This document shows, one piece after another, positions 1 to 7,330 of a stretch of DNA of 11,401 nt. The DNA comes from JARRNO01 sp037384885 (GTDB taxonomy: Bacteria; Acidobacteriota; UBA4820; DSQY01): contig JARRNO010000060.1 of assembly GCA_037384885.1 (NCBI GenBank), positions 1 to 11,401 on the forward strand, read 5' to 3'. Below the pieces are notes generated by a model. That model was not told where the DNA came from. It was given only the letters and a program-made list of their open reading frames with translations, and searched no databases. Positions within the stretch are counted from its first letter, which is position 1, and every line of letters starts with the position of its first letter. A program made the position numbers and the translations under genes.

Positions 1-804
1 GATAGCGCGGTCCCGGGACGTGAAAAGGCCGACAATTTTCTCGATCCGGAAGCTCTCGCCCTCCCGGCAGTCCAGGGTCAGGATCTGCCCGATCCTCGGC
101 TTCCTTTTAATGTCGCTGAACCGGGCCTCGTTGAGGGGGCCATCGTCTGAGAAGGCCGTCGTGCGGGCGGCCATCGCCGTTACGATGTGCGACTGCGTGG
201 TCCGGGTGCTCAGGTAGACGGTGTGCTCGCGAGAGCGGCCGGAATCGACGTACTCGAGATGGTGCTGGGCCAGGTCACTGTAACGGGGAACGCCTCGGTT
301 TATCACGTTCCCGTCAAGCTCCGACCGGATTTCGACGGCGCCGCTCCAGTTCACCGGAGTCACAGTCCATTCAACGGCGGCGGTATGGGGGTCCGCCATA
401 CTGACGAAGCGGCGGCTTTCGATGAGCGTCCGGCGGCCTTTCTCATCATCAAATAAAATGCGTCGTGAAAGGATTCCGCCCGCGAGATCCAGAGCCTGCC
501 GGTACTCCAGCAGCCCCTCTTCCCGAAGCTCGAACCACGATCCGCCGGGAAAGCGAAACCCCAGGCAGAGCCAGTTGGGCCAGTTGACGAGGTCCTCGTT
601 TTCGATCTCGCGGCCCTTGACCTCGGACCGAAGGCGGTTGTAGCCGCCTGCAAGGTAGGTCCCGGGGTAGTGGGAACTCCCGGCACGGCTCTCCTCGGTG
701 GCGCCTCGCGTGGCGAAAAAACCGTTGCCCAGCGTGCACAACGCTTCACGGATCGGCTCCTGGGCCGGATCCCACCCCTCATACACTAGTTCCCAATTGT
801 CCAT
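1..804 (-). CDS. Glycoside hydrolase family 65 protein (trehalose/maltose/kojibiose phosphorylase-like), N-terminal part
   Basis: Seen: an open frame reads from ATG at 804 to the window edge without a stop, giving 268 residues beginning MDNWELVYEGWDPAQEPI. It contains LGNGFFATRG (about residues 25-34), YPGTYLAGGYNRL (about 46-58) and a WPNWL segment, all typical of the GH65 N-terminal beta-sandwich domain. The catalytic (alpha/alpha)6 barrel would lie beyond base 1, so the catalytic acid and the exact substrate cannot be read. Family knowledge: GH65 enzymes mostly phosphorolyse alpha-linked diglucosides to beta-glucose-1-phosphate plus glucose; some are hydrolases. Start choice: a strong Shine-Dalgarno (GGGAGG, 814-809) lies 4 bases upstream. 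The gene overlaps the end of the upstream phosphatase by 26 bp, so the two are probably translationally coupled. Inference: the neighbouring T6P phosphatase and beta-PGM-like HAD favour trehalose as substrate. Family call is firm; substrate is not. Confidence 0.9.
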   Translation of the reverse strand, partial: MDNWELVYEGWDPAQEPIREALCTLGNGFFATRGATEESRAGSSHYPGTYLAGGYNRLRSEVKGREIENEDLVNWPNWLCLGFRFPGGSWFELREEGLLEYRQALDLAGGILSRRILFDDEKGRRTLIESRRFVSMADPHTAAVEWTVTPVNWSGAVEIRSELDGNVINRGVPRYSDLAQHHLEYVDSGRSREHTVYLSTRTTQSHIVTAMAARTTAFSDDGPLNEARFSDIKRKPRIGQILTLDCREGESFRIEKIVGLFTSRDRAI

Positions 805-1660
805 TGCCCCTCCCGTCAAAATACCGGGCGAGACCGGCCAGGAACCTCGCGGTTTCTTGGGGGGAATGGAGCGTGTACGTGGCGCAGGTCCGGCGCTTGG
901 GAAGCCCGACGAGGATTCCCGTTCCCTTTCCCGCGAGGGCGCGGAAAGCGTCCTCGTCCGTCAAGTCGTCGCCAAAAAAGACGGGCAGGTTGGAAGGGCC
1001 GCTCAACCCAAGCCGGCGCATAAGCCAGATGACGGCGTCTCCCTTGTCCCACTGGAGCCTGGGGCGCAGTTCGAGAACCATCTTTCCGGATTTCATGATC
1101 AGCCCCGGCCGGCGCTCCAGAGCCTCCCGGGCGGATACCTCCACCTCCGGAACGGCGGCGCGCGGGACGTTGCGGTAATGCACGGCCACACCGAAACGCT
1201 TCTTTTCGATCAAGGCTCCCTTCACATCCGAAAGGGCGCGTTCGAGTTCCGCGGCCGCGTCTTCCAGGTCGGGCTCCAGCCGGGCCGCTTCTTCCAGTTG
1301 CATGGTCATGTCTCCGGGGCCGCTGATGTCGAAGCCATGGCTGCCTGCGTAGACGATGGAGCCGAGTCCCACCAGGTTTCGTACGTCCTCCAGGTCCCGT
1401 CCGCTGATGACGGCGACGGGGATTTGCCGGGCGAGTCTTTCGATCAGGGCCCGGACGTTCGGATCGAGCACGGCGAGCTCTGGACGGCTCACGATGGGAG
1501 TCAGCGTGCCGTCATAATCGAGGAAAAGAACCAGCCGTCTGCCGCCCAACCACTCTGTGGGATCTTTAAGCAGCGACAGCGCGTTTGGAAGGGTTTTCGG
1601 CCGGCTGGCTTTTGCAGCGGGAGGAGGATTGCAGAGAACCAGTTCCCTCAAGCTCTGCAC
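779..1660 (-). CDS. otsB: Trehalose-6-phosphate phosphatase (HAD superfamily, OtsB-like)
   Basis: Removes phosphate from trehalose-6-phosphate to give trehalose in the cytoplasm. Counting from a GTG at 1660 (293 residues), the HAD nucleophile motif DYDGT is at about 48-52, SGR at 86-88, the GSHG motif at about 106-109, EKK near 152, HYR at 161-163, the lysine of KG near 206, and the acidic motif GDDLTDEDAF at about 230-239. All key residues of the T6P phosphatase family are present. The start is uncertain. The frame is open further upstream but there it is antisense-like and out of register with the HAD gene, and no ATG lies before the catalytic core. GTG 1660 or TTG 1651 (overlapping the HAD stop as TTGA) are candidates, and neither has a clear ribosome binding site. 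The first residues (VQSLRELVL) look like the tail of the upstream HAD domain, so this was probably once one polypeptide with it. Function is confident; start and independent expression are not. Confidence 0.87.
   Translation of the reverse strand: MQSLRELVLCNPPPAAKASRPKTLPNALSLLKDPTEWLGGRRLVLFLDYDGTLTPIVSRPELAVLDPNVRALIERLARQIPVAVISGRDLEDVRNLVGLGSIVYAGSHGFDISGPGDMTMQLEEAARLEPDLEDAAAELERALSDVKGALIEKKRFGVAVHYRNVPRAAVPEVEVSAREALERRPGLIMKSGKMVLELRPRLQWDKGDAVIWLMRRLGLSGPSNLPVFFGDDLTDEDAFRALAGKGTGILVGLPKRRTCATYTLHSPQETARFLAGLARYFDGRGNGQLGTSV
807..814 (-). promoter_or_regulatory. Ribosome binding site of the GH65 gene
   Basis: On the minus strand GGGAGGGG (814 to 807) stands just before CA-ATG. Counting GGGAGG as the core, the spacing to ATG 804 is 4 bases. 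It lies inside the end of the upstream phosphatase gene and supports both the chosen GH65 start and coupled translation. Confidence 0.6.
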
Positions 1661-2385
1661 GGCCAGCTGGGCCCCGGCACGACGAGCCGGAATCCGCCGC
1701 GCTTGCCTCCGCGAACGCCCGCGAGAGCGTCCTCGACGATGAAGGAACGCTTGGGTTTGACCTCCAGGCGCCGGGCCGCCTCGAGAAAAATGTCGGGAGC
1801 GGGCTTTCCCCGAAGTTTGAGCCGGCTGCTTTCCACTCCATCCACGCGGACCTGGAAAAGATCGTCCAAGCCGGACGATTTCAGGATGGCGGCACAGTTG
1901 CGGCTGGATGAGACCACTGCGGTCTTCCAACCCGCCTCACGCCACGTGACAACCTGCTGCACGGCGTCCTCGAAAACTCCCGCGCCGCTTTCATCCAGGT
2001 ATTCCAGGAACAGGTCGTTCTTTTTCCGGGCCAGCCCCTGGAGCGTCGGTGCGCCGGGCGGGTCTCCGGGCGCGCCGTCCGGGATCTCGATCCGGCGGGA
2101 TTCCAGAAAGGACCGGATACCGTCCAGACGGGGTTTTCCATCGACGTATACAGGATAATCCGCCGAAATAGAAAAGGGCGGCTGCCGTTCTTCTCCGTTG
2201 CCGGGCCACTCGGCGAGAAAGGCGTCGAAGGTCGCCTTCCAGGCGCGGGCGTGCACTTCCGCCGTGCGGGTGATCACGCCGTCGAGATCGAGAATGGCCG
2301 CGTCGAAATCTTTGAAATTGAGCAGGCCTCTTTCGCTTTCCGCACTCAACATGTTCCCCCAGCTGGCGGCGCTATTGGAACTCAT
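1648..2385 (-). CDS. Beta-phosphoglucomutase family HAD hydrolase, C-terminus apparently truncated by frame change
   Basis: Family role: interconverts beta-glucose-1-phosphate and glucose-6-phosphate using an Asp nucleophile and Mg2+. Seen (245 residues from ATG 2385): DLDGVIT with D33 and D35, then TAEVHARAWK typical of beta-PGMs, YVDGKPR (80-86) in the cap, VVSSSRN (157-163), GKPAPD (193-198) and IVEDALAGV (216-224). The cap and the VDGKPR and SSSRNC motifs match the version fused to OtsB in mycobacterial OtsB1. After GGFRLVV (about 236) the family normally continues with a GVDR segment and a GA..VV..L.EL ending. Here the frame instead runs PGPSWPCRA and stops, while the expected ending (GAQLAVQSLREL) appears at once in another frame, at 1675-1640. 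This points to loss of 3n+1 bases. Start: ATG 2385 or ATG 2352; both have weak G-rich upstream sequences. If the promoter at 2390-2418 is real, transcription begins near 2383 and favours ATG 2352 (234 residues). Could be non-functional. Confidence 0.82.
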   Translation of the reverse strand: MSSNSAASWGNMLSAESERGLLNFKDFDAAILDLDGVITRTAEVHARAWKATFDAFLAEWPGNGEERQPPFSISADYPVYVDGKPRLDGIRSFLESRRIEIPDGAPGDPPGAPTLQGLARKKNDLFLEYLDESGAGVFEDAVQQVVTWREAGWKTAVVSSSRNCAAILKSSGLDDLFQVRVDGVESSRLKLRGKPAPDIFLEAARRLEVKPKRSFIVEDALAGVRGGKRGGFRLVVPGPSWPCRA

Positions 2386-2389
2386 TCAA

Positions 2390-2418
2390 TGTATAAGTCC
2401 CCGCCTGCTCGAAGTAAA
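2390..2418 (-). promoter_or_regulatory. Candidate sigma70-type promoter for the trehalose cluster
   Basis: On the minus strand a -35-like TTTACT (2418-2413) is separated by exactly 17 bases from a -10-like TATACA (2395-2390). Each matches the consensus at four of six positions. Transcription would start near 2383, just inside the longer HAD start at 2385 and about 30 bases before the alternative ATG at 2352. Recognised by pattern only. Confidence 0.4.
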
Positions 2419-2615
2419 GACGCATTTCGCGCCTTTTCCAGCGGAATTTCAAGGCGGACCGCGGCGCCCCCCTTTCTTCCCCATATAAAAGTGGCAGTTT
2501 TCAACGGAGCGCACCAGATTGTGTCAGGGGCTGAAGTCCGGAGCCAGAGGCCGTCCAGCGGAAGGCATGGGAGTGCAACTTTTCCGGATGAATTCCGTAG
2601 TGCGTACCAAGGGAT

Positions 2616-2620
2616 GGGAG
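2616..2620 (+). promoter_or_regulatory. Ribosome binding site deciding the adaptor start
   Basis: GGGAG ends 6 bases before ATG 2627. It touches the in-frame ATG at 2621 with no spacing, so 2627 is preferred. The surrounding ten bases GGGATGGGAG (2611-2620) recur exactly before the first permease gene. Confidence 0.65.
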
Positions 2621-2626
2621 ATGCAT

Positions 2627-3721
2627 ATGGCAAGACAGTATCTGCTGATTGGGTGTGTTCTAGGTCTACTTCTTACGCTTGCCTGTACCAACGGCCAGGC
2701 GAAGGCCAAGAAAGACAGCGCGAAAGATGAAAAGATCGAGGCGGTTCCGGTAGAGGTCGTCCAGCCCTTCCGCGCGAGGATGGAAGCGACGTTGAACTTG
2801 ACCGCCACGGCCTATTCGGAAGACCAGGTCCCGGTCTTTTCCGAGACGACGGGCATCGTGGAAGGCGCGCCGCTCGAAGAGGGCACGCCGGTCCGCAGGG
2901 GCCAGGTGCTGGCCCGCCTGAAACGCCAGGAACTCGAATTGGCCCTCAAGATGGCGCAGAGCACCTTCGACAAGACGAAAGCCGATTTCCAGAGAACCAA
3001 GTCGCTCTTCGACAGCCACCTGGTCAGCCAGGACGCCTTCGATCAGGCGCAGTATACCTTCGAGCAGGCGAGGATCGCCCGCGACCAGGCGAAGGTGAAC
3101 TTGGACAAGGCGGTGATCACCGCGCCCATCGACGGAGTGGTTTCCGAGCGGCTGATCCGGAAGGGCGACCTCGTCAAGCCCCAGCAGCAGCTCTTTACGC
3201 TGGTCAATCTGGACACCTTGAAAGCCAACTTGTTCGTGCCCGAAAAGAACATCCGAAGCGTGAGCGTGAAGTCCCCGGTGCGGGTCAAGTCGGACGCCTT
3301 CCCGGACCGCGGCTTTGAAGGGGTTGTGGAGCGGATCGCCCCCGTGGCCGATCCCAATTCCGGCACCTTCAAGGTGACGGTGGCCCTCAACAACCACGGA
3401 CGCCTGCTGCGTCCCGGGATGTTCCTGTCCACCAGCGTGGTGGTGGACACGCACGAAAACGCCCTGGTTATTCCCAAAAAGAGCCTCGTTTACGAAACCG
3501 AGGACAAACCCAAGGTATTCGTCGTCAAGGACGGCAAGGCCCAGGAGCTTCCGGTGGTCCCCGGGCTGACCGATCTGATGAACGTGGAGATCGTCAAAGG
3601 CCTGGCCCCGAAGGACCGGGTGGTGACCGTGGGCCAGAGCGGCCTGAAAGACGGCGTCCCCGTGAAAGTTCTGCCGAAAGAGGGGAGCGGGGCGCCGGCC
3701 GCGGTGGCGCTGGGGAGCTGA
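2627..3721 (+). CDS. RND efflux periplasmic adaptor (membrane fusion protein, HlyD/AcrA family), predicted lipoprotein
   Basis: Links an RND inner-membrane pump to an outer-membrane channel and is needed for substrate export. From ATG 2627 (364 residues): a hydrophobic signal segment at about 5-19 ending in LTLAC, with Cys20 as the probable lipidation site. A charged Lys-rich linker follows, then the first half of the lipoyl/barrel-sandwich domain (about 66-100, GIVEGAPLEEGTPVRRGQVL). Next come a helical hairpin of about 60 residues (100-162), the second lipoyl half with TAPIDGVVSERLIRKGDLV (165-183), a beta-barrel (about 195-275, including a PNSGTF motif) and a membrane-proximal domain to the end. 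Length is normal for the family. It is the first gene of a plus-strand operon, with 75 bp to the first permease. The only adaptor present, it presumably serves both permeases. Substrate cannot be read. The open frame extends upstream to 2519, but the signal sequence and ribosome site favour 2627. Confidence 0.92.
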   Translation: MARQYLLIGCVLGLLLTLACTNGQAKAKKDSAKDEKIEAVPVEVVQPFRARMEATLNLTATAYSEDQVPVFSETTGIVEGAPLEEGTPVRRGQVLARLKRQELELALKMAQSTFDKTKADFQRTKSLFDSHLVSQDAFDQAQYTFEQARIARDQAKVNLDKAVITAPIDGVVSERLIRKGDLVKPQQQLFTLVNLDTLKANLFVPEKNIRSVSVKSPVRVKSDAFPDRGFEGVVERIAPVADPNSGTFKVTVALNNHGRLLRPGMFLSTSVVVDTHENALVIPKKSLVYETEDKPKVFVVKDGKAQELPVVPGLTDLMNVEIVKGLAPKDRVVTVGQSGLKDGVPVKVLPKEGSGAPAAVALGS

Positions 3722-3785
3722 GCGCGACCCAGGATTTCGAAAGACCTGAAAGACAGATAGAGAGCAGTTTCAACTCGATTGGGAT

Positions 3786-3790
3786 GGGAG
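3786..3790 (+). promoter_or_regulatory. Ribosome binding site deciding the first permease start
   Basis: GGGAG lies 6 bases before ATG 3797. An upstream in-frame TTG at 3779 overlaps this region and has no comparable site, so ATG 3797 is chosen. It forms part of GGGATGGGAG (3781-3790), identical to the leader of the adaptor gene. Confidence 0.65.
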
Positions 3791-3796
3791 TCGTTC

Positions 3797-6700
3797 ATGG
3801 GGGAACGTGGAACCGGCGCCGCCGGCGGGGCGCTCTATAAACTGGCCATCGACCGTCCGGTGACGGTCTTGATGATCATCCTCGGCGTGGTGGGGTTCGG
3901 ACTCGTGTCGCTGACGCGAATCCCCATGTCGCTCATGCCGGAGCTCAACTATCCGACCATCACCGTGCGCACGACGTATGAGGGCGCGGCGCCCCAGGAA
4001 GTGGAAAACAACATCTCCATTCCCCTGGAAGAAGCTTTAGGCGTGGTCACGCACCTCAAGCGCATCCAGTCTGTCTCCAAAACGGACGAGTCGGACATTC
4101 TCCTGGAATTCGACTGGGACACGGACATGAACCTCGCCACCCAGGAAGTGTCCGAAAAGCTCGAGCGCGTCTTCCTTCCGGACGAAGCCGAAAAGCCTCT
4201 CGTGCTTCGCTACGACCCCACGCAGGACCCGGTCATGCGCCTCAGCTTCTACGGCGGCATGAACCTCATGGACTTGCGGACCTATGCCGATCAGGACCTC
4301 AAGCGCGAGCTGGAGAAGGTTCCCGGGGTAGCCGCGGTGAAGGTGCGCGGCGGCCTGGAAGAGGAAGTCCGCGTCTTCATGGACGAAAACAAGCTCACGC
4401 TCGCCAATCTGGACATCGAGGGCATCAACCGCGCCCTGGCCGCGCAGAACATCAACCTGGCGGGCGGCAAGCTGAAAGAAGGCTCCACGGAATACATCGT
4501 CCGCACCGTCAACGAGTTCCGGAACCTGGGCGAGATTTCCAACGCCGTGGTGGGCGAAAAGGAAGGCGTGCCCATCCGGGTGAAGGACATCGGCCGGGTG
4601 GAGCGATCCTGGAAGGACCGGGAGATGATCACCCGGGTCAACGACCAGGAGAGCGTAGAGATCGAAATTTACAAAGAGGCGGACGCCAACATCGTGGCCC
4701 TGAGCAAGGCGCTCAGGACCCGGCTCTTCGGCGCCGCCGGCGTGCCGGGCAAGGGTCCCAAGGCCGGCGCGAGACCGCCCAGGCCCGGGCGGGGCATCGC
4801 CTTGCCTTTGGAGCAAACGCTGCCCAAGGGCGTGGGCATGAAGGTCGTCTCGGACCAGGCCCGCTTCATCGCCATGGCCATCTCCAACTTGCGCTCCGCC
4901 GCCGTCTGGGGCGGATTTCTGGCCGTTATCGTGTTGTTCTTCTTCCTGAAGCGGTTCGGTCCCACCGTGATCGTGGCCCTGTCCATCCCATTCTCGGTCA
5001 TTGCAACATTCGCCGCCATGTACCTGAGCGGGGTGACGCTCAATATCATGTCGCTGGGCGGACTGGCCCTCGGTGTCGGGATGCTGGTGGACAACGCCAT
5101 CGTCGTCCTCGAATCCATCGCGCGCTGCCGCGAAGAGGGCGACCCGCCGCGGGAGGCAGCGTTGCGGGGCGTCCGCGAGGTGGGCACGGCCGTGGCCGCC
5201 TCCACGCTGACCACCGTGGCGGTCTTCTTCCCCATCGTCTTCGTCGTGGGTATTGCAGGCCAGGTCTTCCGCGACCTGTCGCTGACGGTCGTTTTCTCGC
5301 TGCTGGCGTCCCTGGCCATGTCGCTCTTCTTCATCCCCATGCTGTCGGCGCGCCAGTGGGGGGTGTCCGAGCGGGCGCGGAAAGGCGGTTCGCTGCGGGC
5401 CGAAGTCTTCGCCCCGCGCCACCTTTCTGCGGGAATCGAGCGTATCCGGACCGCTCCGGGCTTTTTCCGGAAGGTGCGCAACCTTTTCGGCCTTCCCTTT
5501 TTCCTGGCCCTGGGCGAGCCGCTCTGGCCCCATGAACGCTTCCCGTTGAGGGGCGGCGGCGAGTCCGTACACTGGAAGGTCGTACGTAAGATCCTCAGCT
5601 TGCTCCTCTTTCCATTCTGGGCTGCGATCCGGGTCGTTGCCGCGGTGCTGGCCATGGCGAGCGGGATTTTCGCCTACCTCTTCAGGATCTTCCTGACCGT
5701 CGGCGAACTCGTGACGCTCTGGGTCGGCGGACTTGGACTGTGGCTGGTCAACAAGGCGCTTGCCGGTCCCCTCAAGTGGTTCGACCGCGGTTTCGACCGG
5801 GCGGTCGTTGTATACAAGGGCATGGTCCGCATGGCCATGAACCGGCCGTCGCGCGTCTTGGTGTCCGTGGCGATCGCGTTCATTTTTCTCTTCATGGCCT
5901 ACAAGCTCCTGGATACCGAACTCATTCCGCAGATGCACAACCGGACGCTGGAGGTGGAGGCCACGTTGCCGGTCGGCACGCCGTTGGAAGACACCGACCA
6001 GACAGCCAGGGGCGTGGCGAAACGCCTCATGGCCCTGCCCGAAGTGTCGGAAGTGGCCGTGCAGTCCGGCGTGGCCAAAGACGATCTGACGAAAACAGAG
6101 GGGGGTGAATATTCGGCCCGGATGACCATCACGCTCGTGGGGCAGGGCCGCCTGCAGGCCCTGGAGGACCGGGCGCTGCGAAAGATCCGCGCCATCCTCG
6201 AAAACGTTCCCGACATGAGAAGCAAGGTGAGGTTCCCCTCCCTTTTCTCGCGGCGGACTCCGGTCGAGGTCGAAGTGTACGCGGATGATCTGGACCGGCT
6301 TCGCGCCCTGAACCGCCAGGCCTTCGCCCAGCTTTCCGTGACGCCCGGCATTACGGATCTTCAGACTTCGCTTTCCGACGGCAATCCGGAGATCCAGATC
6401 AGTTACGATCGCGACCGCCTGTCGCGCTATGGCCTGGACATCGCCTCCGTGGCCTCTCTCGTGCGCACGAAGGTGCTGGGGCAGGTCCAGACCAAGTTCG
6501 ACAAGGGACGCGAAAAGATCGACATCCGCATGCAGGTGGGGCCGGAGGATCGCGCCACGCTCGGTGGCCTGGGCGACCTGGTGGTCAACCCGGGAGCGCC
6601 CCACCCCATTCCGCTTTCCGCCATCGCCAACCTGAAGACGGGCGTCGGGCCCTCGGAAATCCGCCGGGTGGACCAGCAGCGCGTGGCGGTCATTTCCGCC

Positions 6701-7330
6701 AACCTTGAGGACGTGGGCCTCAAGCGGGCCGCCGACAACATCGCCGCCAGCCTTTCCCGTCTGCATTGGGGGCCCGAGGAAGGCTACAAGCTCGCCGGAC
6801 AGAAGGATGAAATGGACCGCTCGAGCCGGTCCCTGCTCATGGCCCTCGTCCTGTCCATCTTCCTCGTCTACCTGGTGATGGCGAGCCAGTTCGAGTCGCT
6901 GCTTCACCCGTTCCTGATCATGTTCAGCATTCCGCTGGCCCTCGTGGGCGTGCTTCTCATCCTGCTCGTTCTGGACATCCCCCTGTCGATCCTGGTCTTC
7001 ATCGGCATGATCATGCTGGCCGGCATCGTGGTGAACAACGCCATCGTCCTGGTGGACTACATCAACCAGCTCAGGGCGCGCGGCATGAGCCTTGAAGAGA
7101 GCATTGAGCTGGGCGGGACGGTGCGTATGCGGCCCATCCTCATGACCACCTTCACCACCCTGTTCGGACTGCTGCCCCTGGCCGTGGGCGCCGGGGCCGG
7201 CTCGGAGCTGCAGAGTCCCATGGCGATCACCGTCATGGCGGGCCTGGCCGCGTCCACGCTGCTCACACTCCTGGTGATCCCTACGCTCTACTATCTCGTG
7301 GAGCGCCGCCGGCACAGGAGCAGGGCATGA
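3797..7330 (+). CDS. RND efflux permease, AcrB/HAE-1-like, with enlarged TM6-TM7 linker
   Basis: Proton-driven inner-membrane pump subunit of a tripartite exporter. Seen (1177 residues): TM1 at about 22-42 after the family-typical IDRPV; periplasmic porter domain to about 355; TM2-TM6 at about 360-516 with GMLVDNAIVV in TM4; a second periplasmic half after TM7 (from about 685); and TM8-TM12 at the C-terminus with IVVNNAIVLVD in TM10. By alignment of these motifs with AcrB, D432 corresponds to Asp407, N433 stands for Asp408 and N1080 for Lys940. Two insertions make it longer than the usual 1020-1060 residues. One is a Gly/Pro-rich stretch near 311-345. The other is a TM6-TM7 linker of about 164 residues (517-680), against about 45 in the neighbouring permease, with a continuous hydrophobic run at 599-650. 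The following permease gene overlaps its stop (ATGA). RND family membership is certain; substrate is unknown. Confidence 0.95.
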   Translation: MGERGTGAAGGALYKLAIDRPVTVLMIILGVVGFGLVSLTRIPMSLMPELNYPTITVRTTYEGAAPQEVENNISIPLEEALGVVTHLKRIQSVSKTDESDILLEFDWDTDMNLATQEVSEKLERVFLPDEAEKPLVLRYDPTQDPVMRLSFYGGMNLMDLRTYADQDLKRELEKVPGVAAVKVRGGLEEEVRVFMDENKLTLANLDIEGINRALAAQNINLAGGKLKEGSTEYIVRTVNEFRNLGEISNAVVGEKEGVPIRVKDIGRVERSWKDREMITRVNDQESVEIEIYKEADANIVALSKALRTRLFGAAGVPGKGPKAGARPPRPGRGIALPLEQTLPKGVGMKVVSDQARFIAMAISNLRSAAVWGGFLAVIVLFFFLKRFGPTVIVALSIPFSVIATFAAMYLSGVTLNIMSLGGLALGVGMLVDNAIVVLESIARCREEGDPPREAALRGVREVGTAVAASTLTTVAVFFPIVFVVGIAGQVFRDLSLTVVFSLLASLAMSLFFIPMLSARQWGVSERARKGGSLRAEVFAPRHLSAGIERIRTAPGFFRKVRNLFGLPFFLALGEPLWPHERFPLRGGGESVHWKVVRKILSLLLFPFWAAIRVVAAVLAMASGIFAYLFRIFLTVGELVTLWVGGLGLWLVNKALAGPLKWFDRGFDRAVVVYKGMVRMAMNRPSRVLVSVAIAFIFLFMAYKLLDTELIPQMHNRTLEVEATLPVGTPLEDTDQTARGVAKRLMALPEVSEVAVQSGVAKDDLTKTEGGEYSARMTITLVGQGRLQALEDRALRKIRAILENVPDMRSKVRFPSLFSRRTPVEVEVYADDLDRLRALNRQAFAQLSVTPGITDLQTSLSDGNPEIQISYDRDRLSRYGLDIASVASLVRTKVLGQVQTKFDKGREKIDIRMQVGPEDRATLGGLGDLVVNPGAPHPIPLSAIANLKTGVGPSEIRRVDQQRVAVISANLEDVGLKRAADNIAASLSRLHWGPEEGYKLAGQKDEMDRSSRSLLMALVLSIFLVYLVMASQFESLLHPFLIMFSIPLALVGVLLILLVLDIPLSILVFIGMIMLAGIVVNNAIVLVDYINQLRARGMSLEESIELGGTVRMRPILMTTFTTLFGLLPLAVGAGAGSELQSPMAITVMAGLAASTLLTLLVIPTLYYLVERRRHRSRA

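Noticed and set aside
360..782. Minus-strand open frame of 140 residues within the GH65 region
   Set aside because: Out of frame with the GH65 reading that gives clear family motifs; its product is a low-complexity Arg/Ser-rich shadow.
698..2158. Plus-strand open frame of 486 residues across the trehalose cluster
   Set aside because: It lies opposite the phosphatase and HAD frames, which carry full catalytic motifs; the plus-strand product shows none.
2484..2489. TATAAA as -10 box of an efflux-operon promoter
   Set aside because: The bases 17 upstream (GCGGCG) do not resemble a -35 box, so it is not listed as a promoter.
2491..2507. TGGCAG-containing stretch as a sigma54 promoter
   Set aside because: GG is present but the GC at the required 10-base spacing is not (CG instead).
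5587..5760. Hydrophobic insertion in the first permease as a separate inserted gene or frameshift
   Set aside because: The reading frame is continuous from TM6 through the insertion to TM7, and flanking codon use is the same.
4037..7315. Very long open frame (1092 residues) opposite the first RND permease
   Set aside because: It is antisense to a certain gene. Its product is rich in His, Gln, Asp, Gly and Arg with no domain sense, the usual mirror of GC-biased codons.
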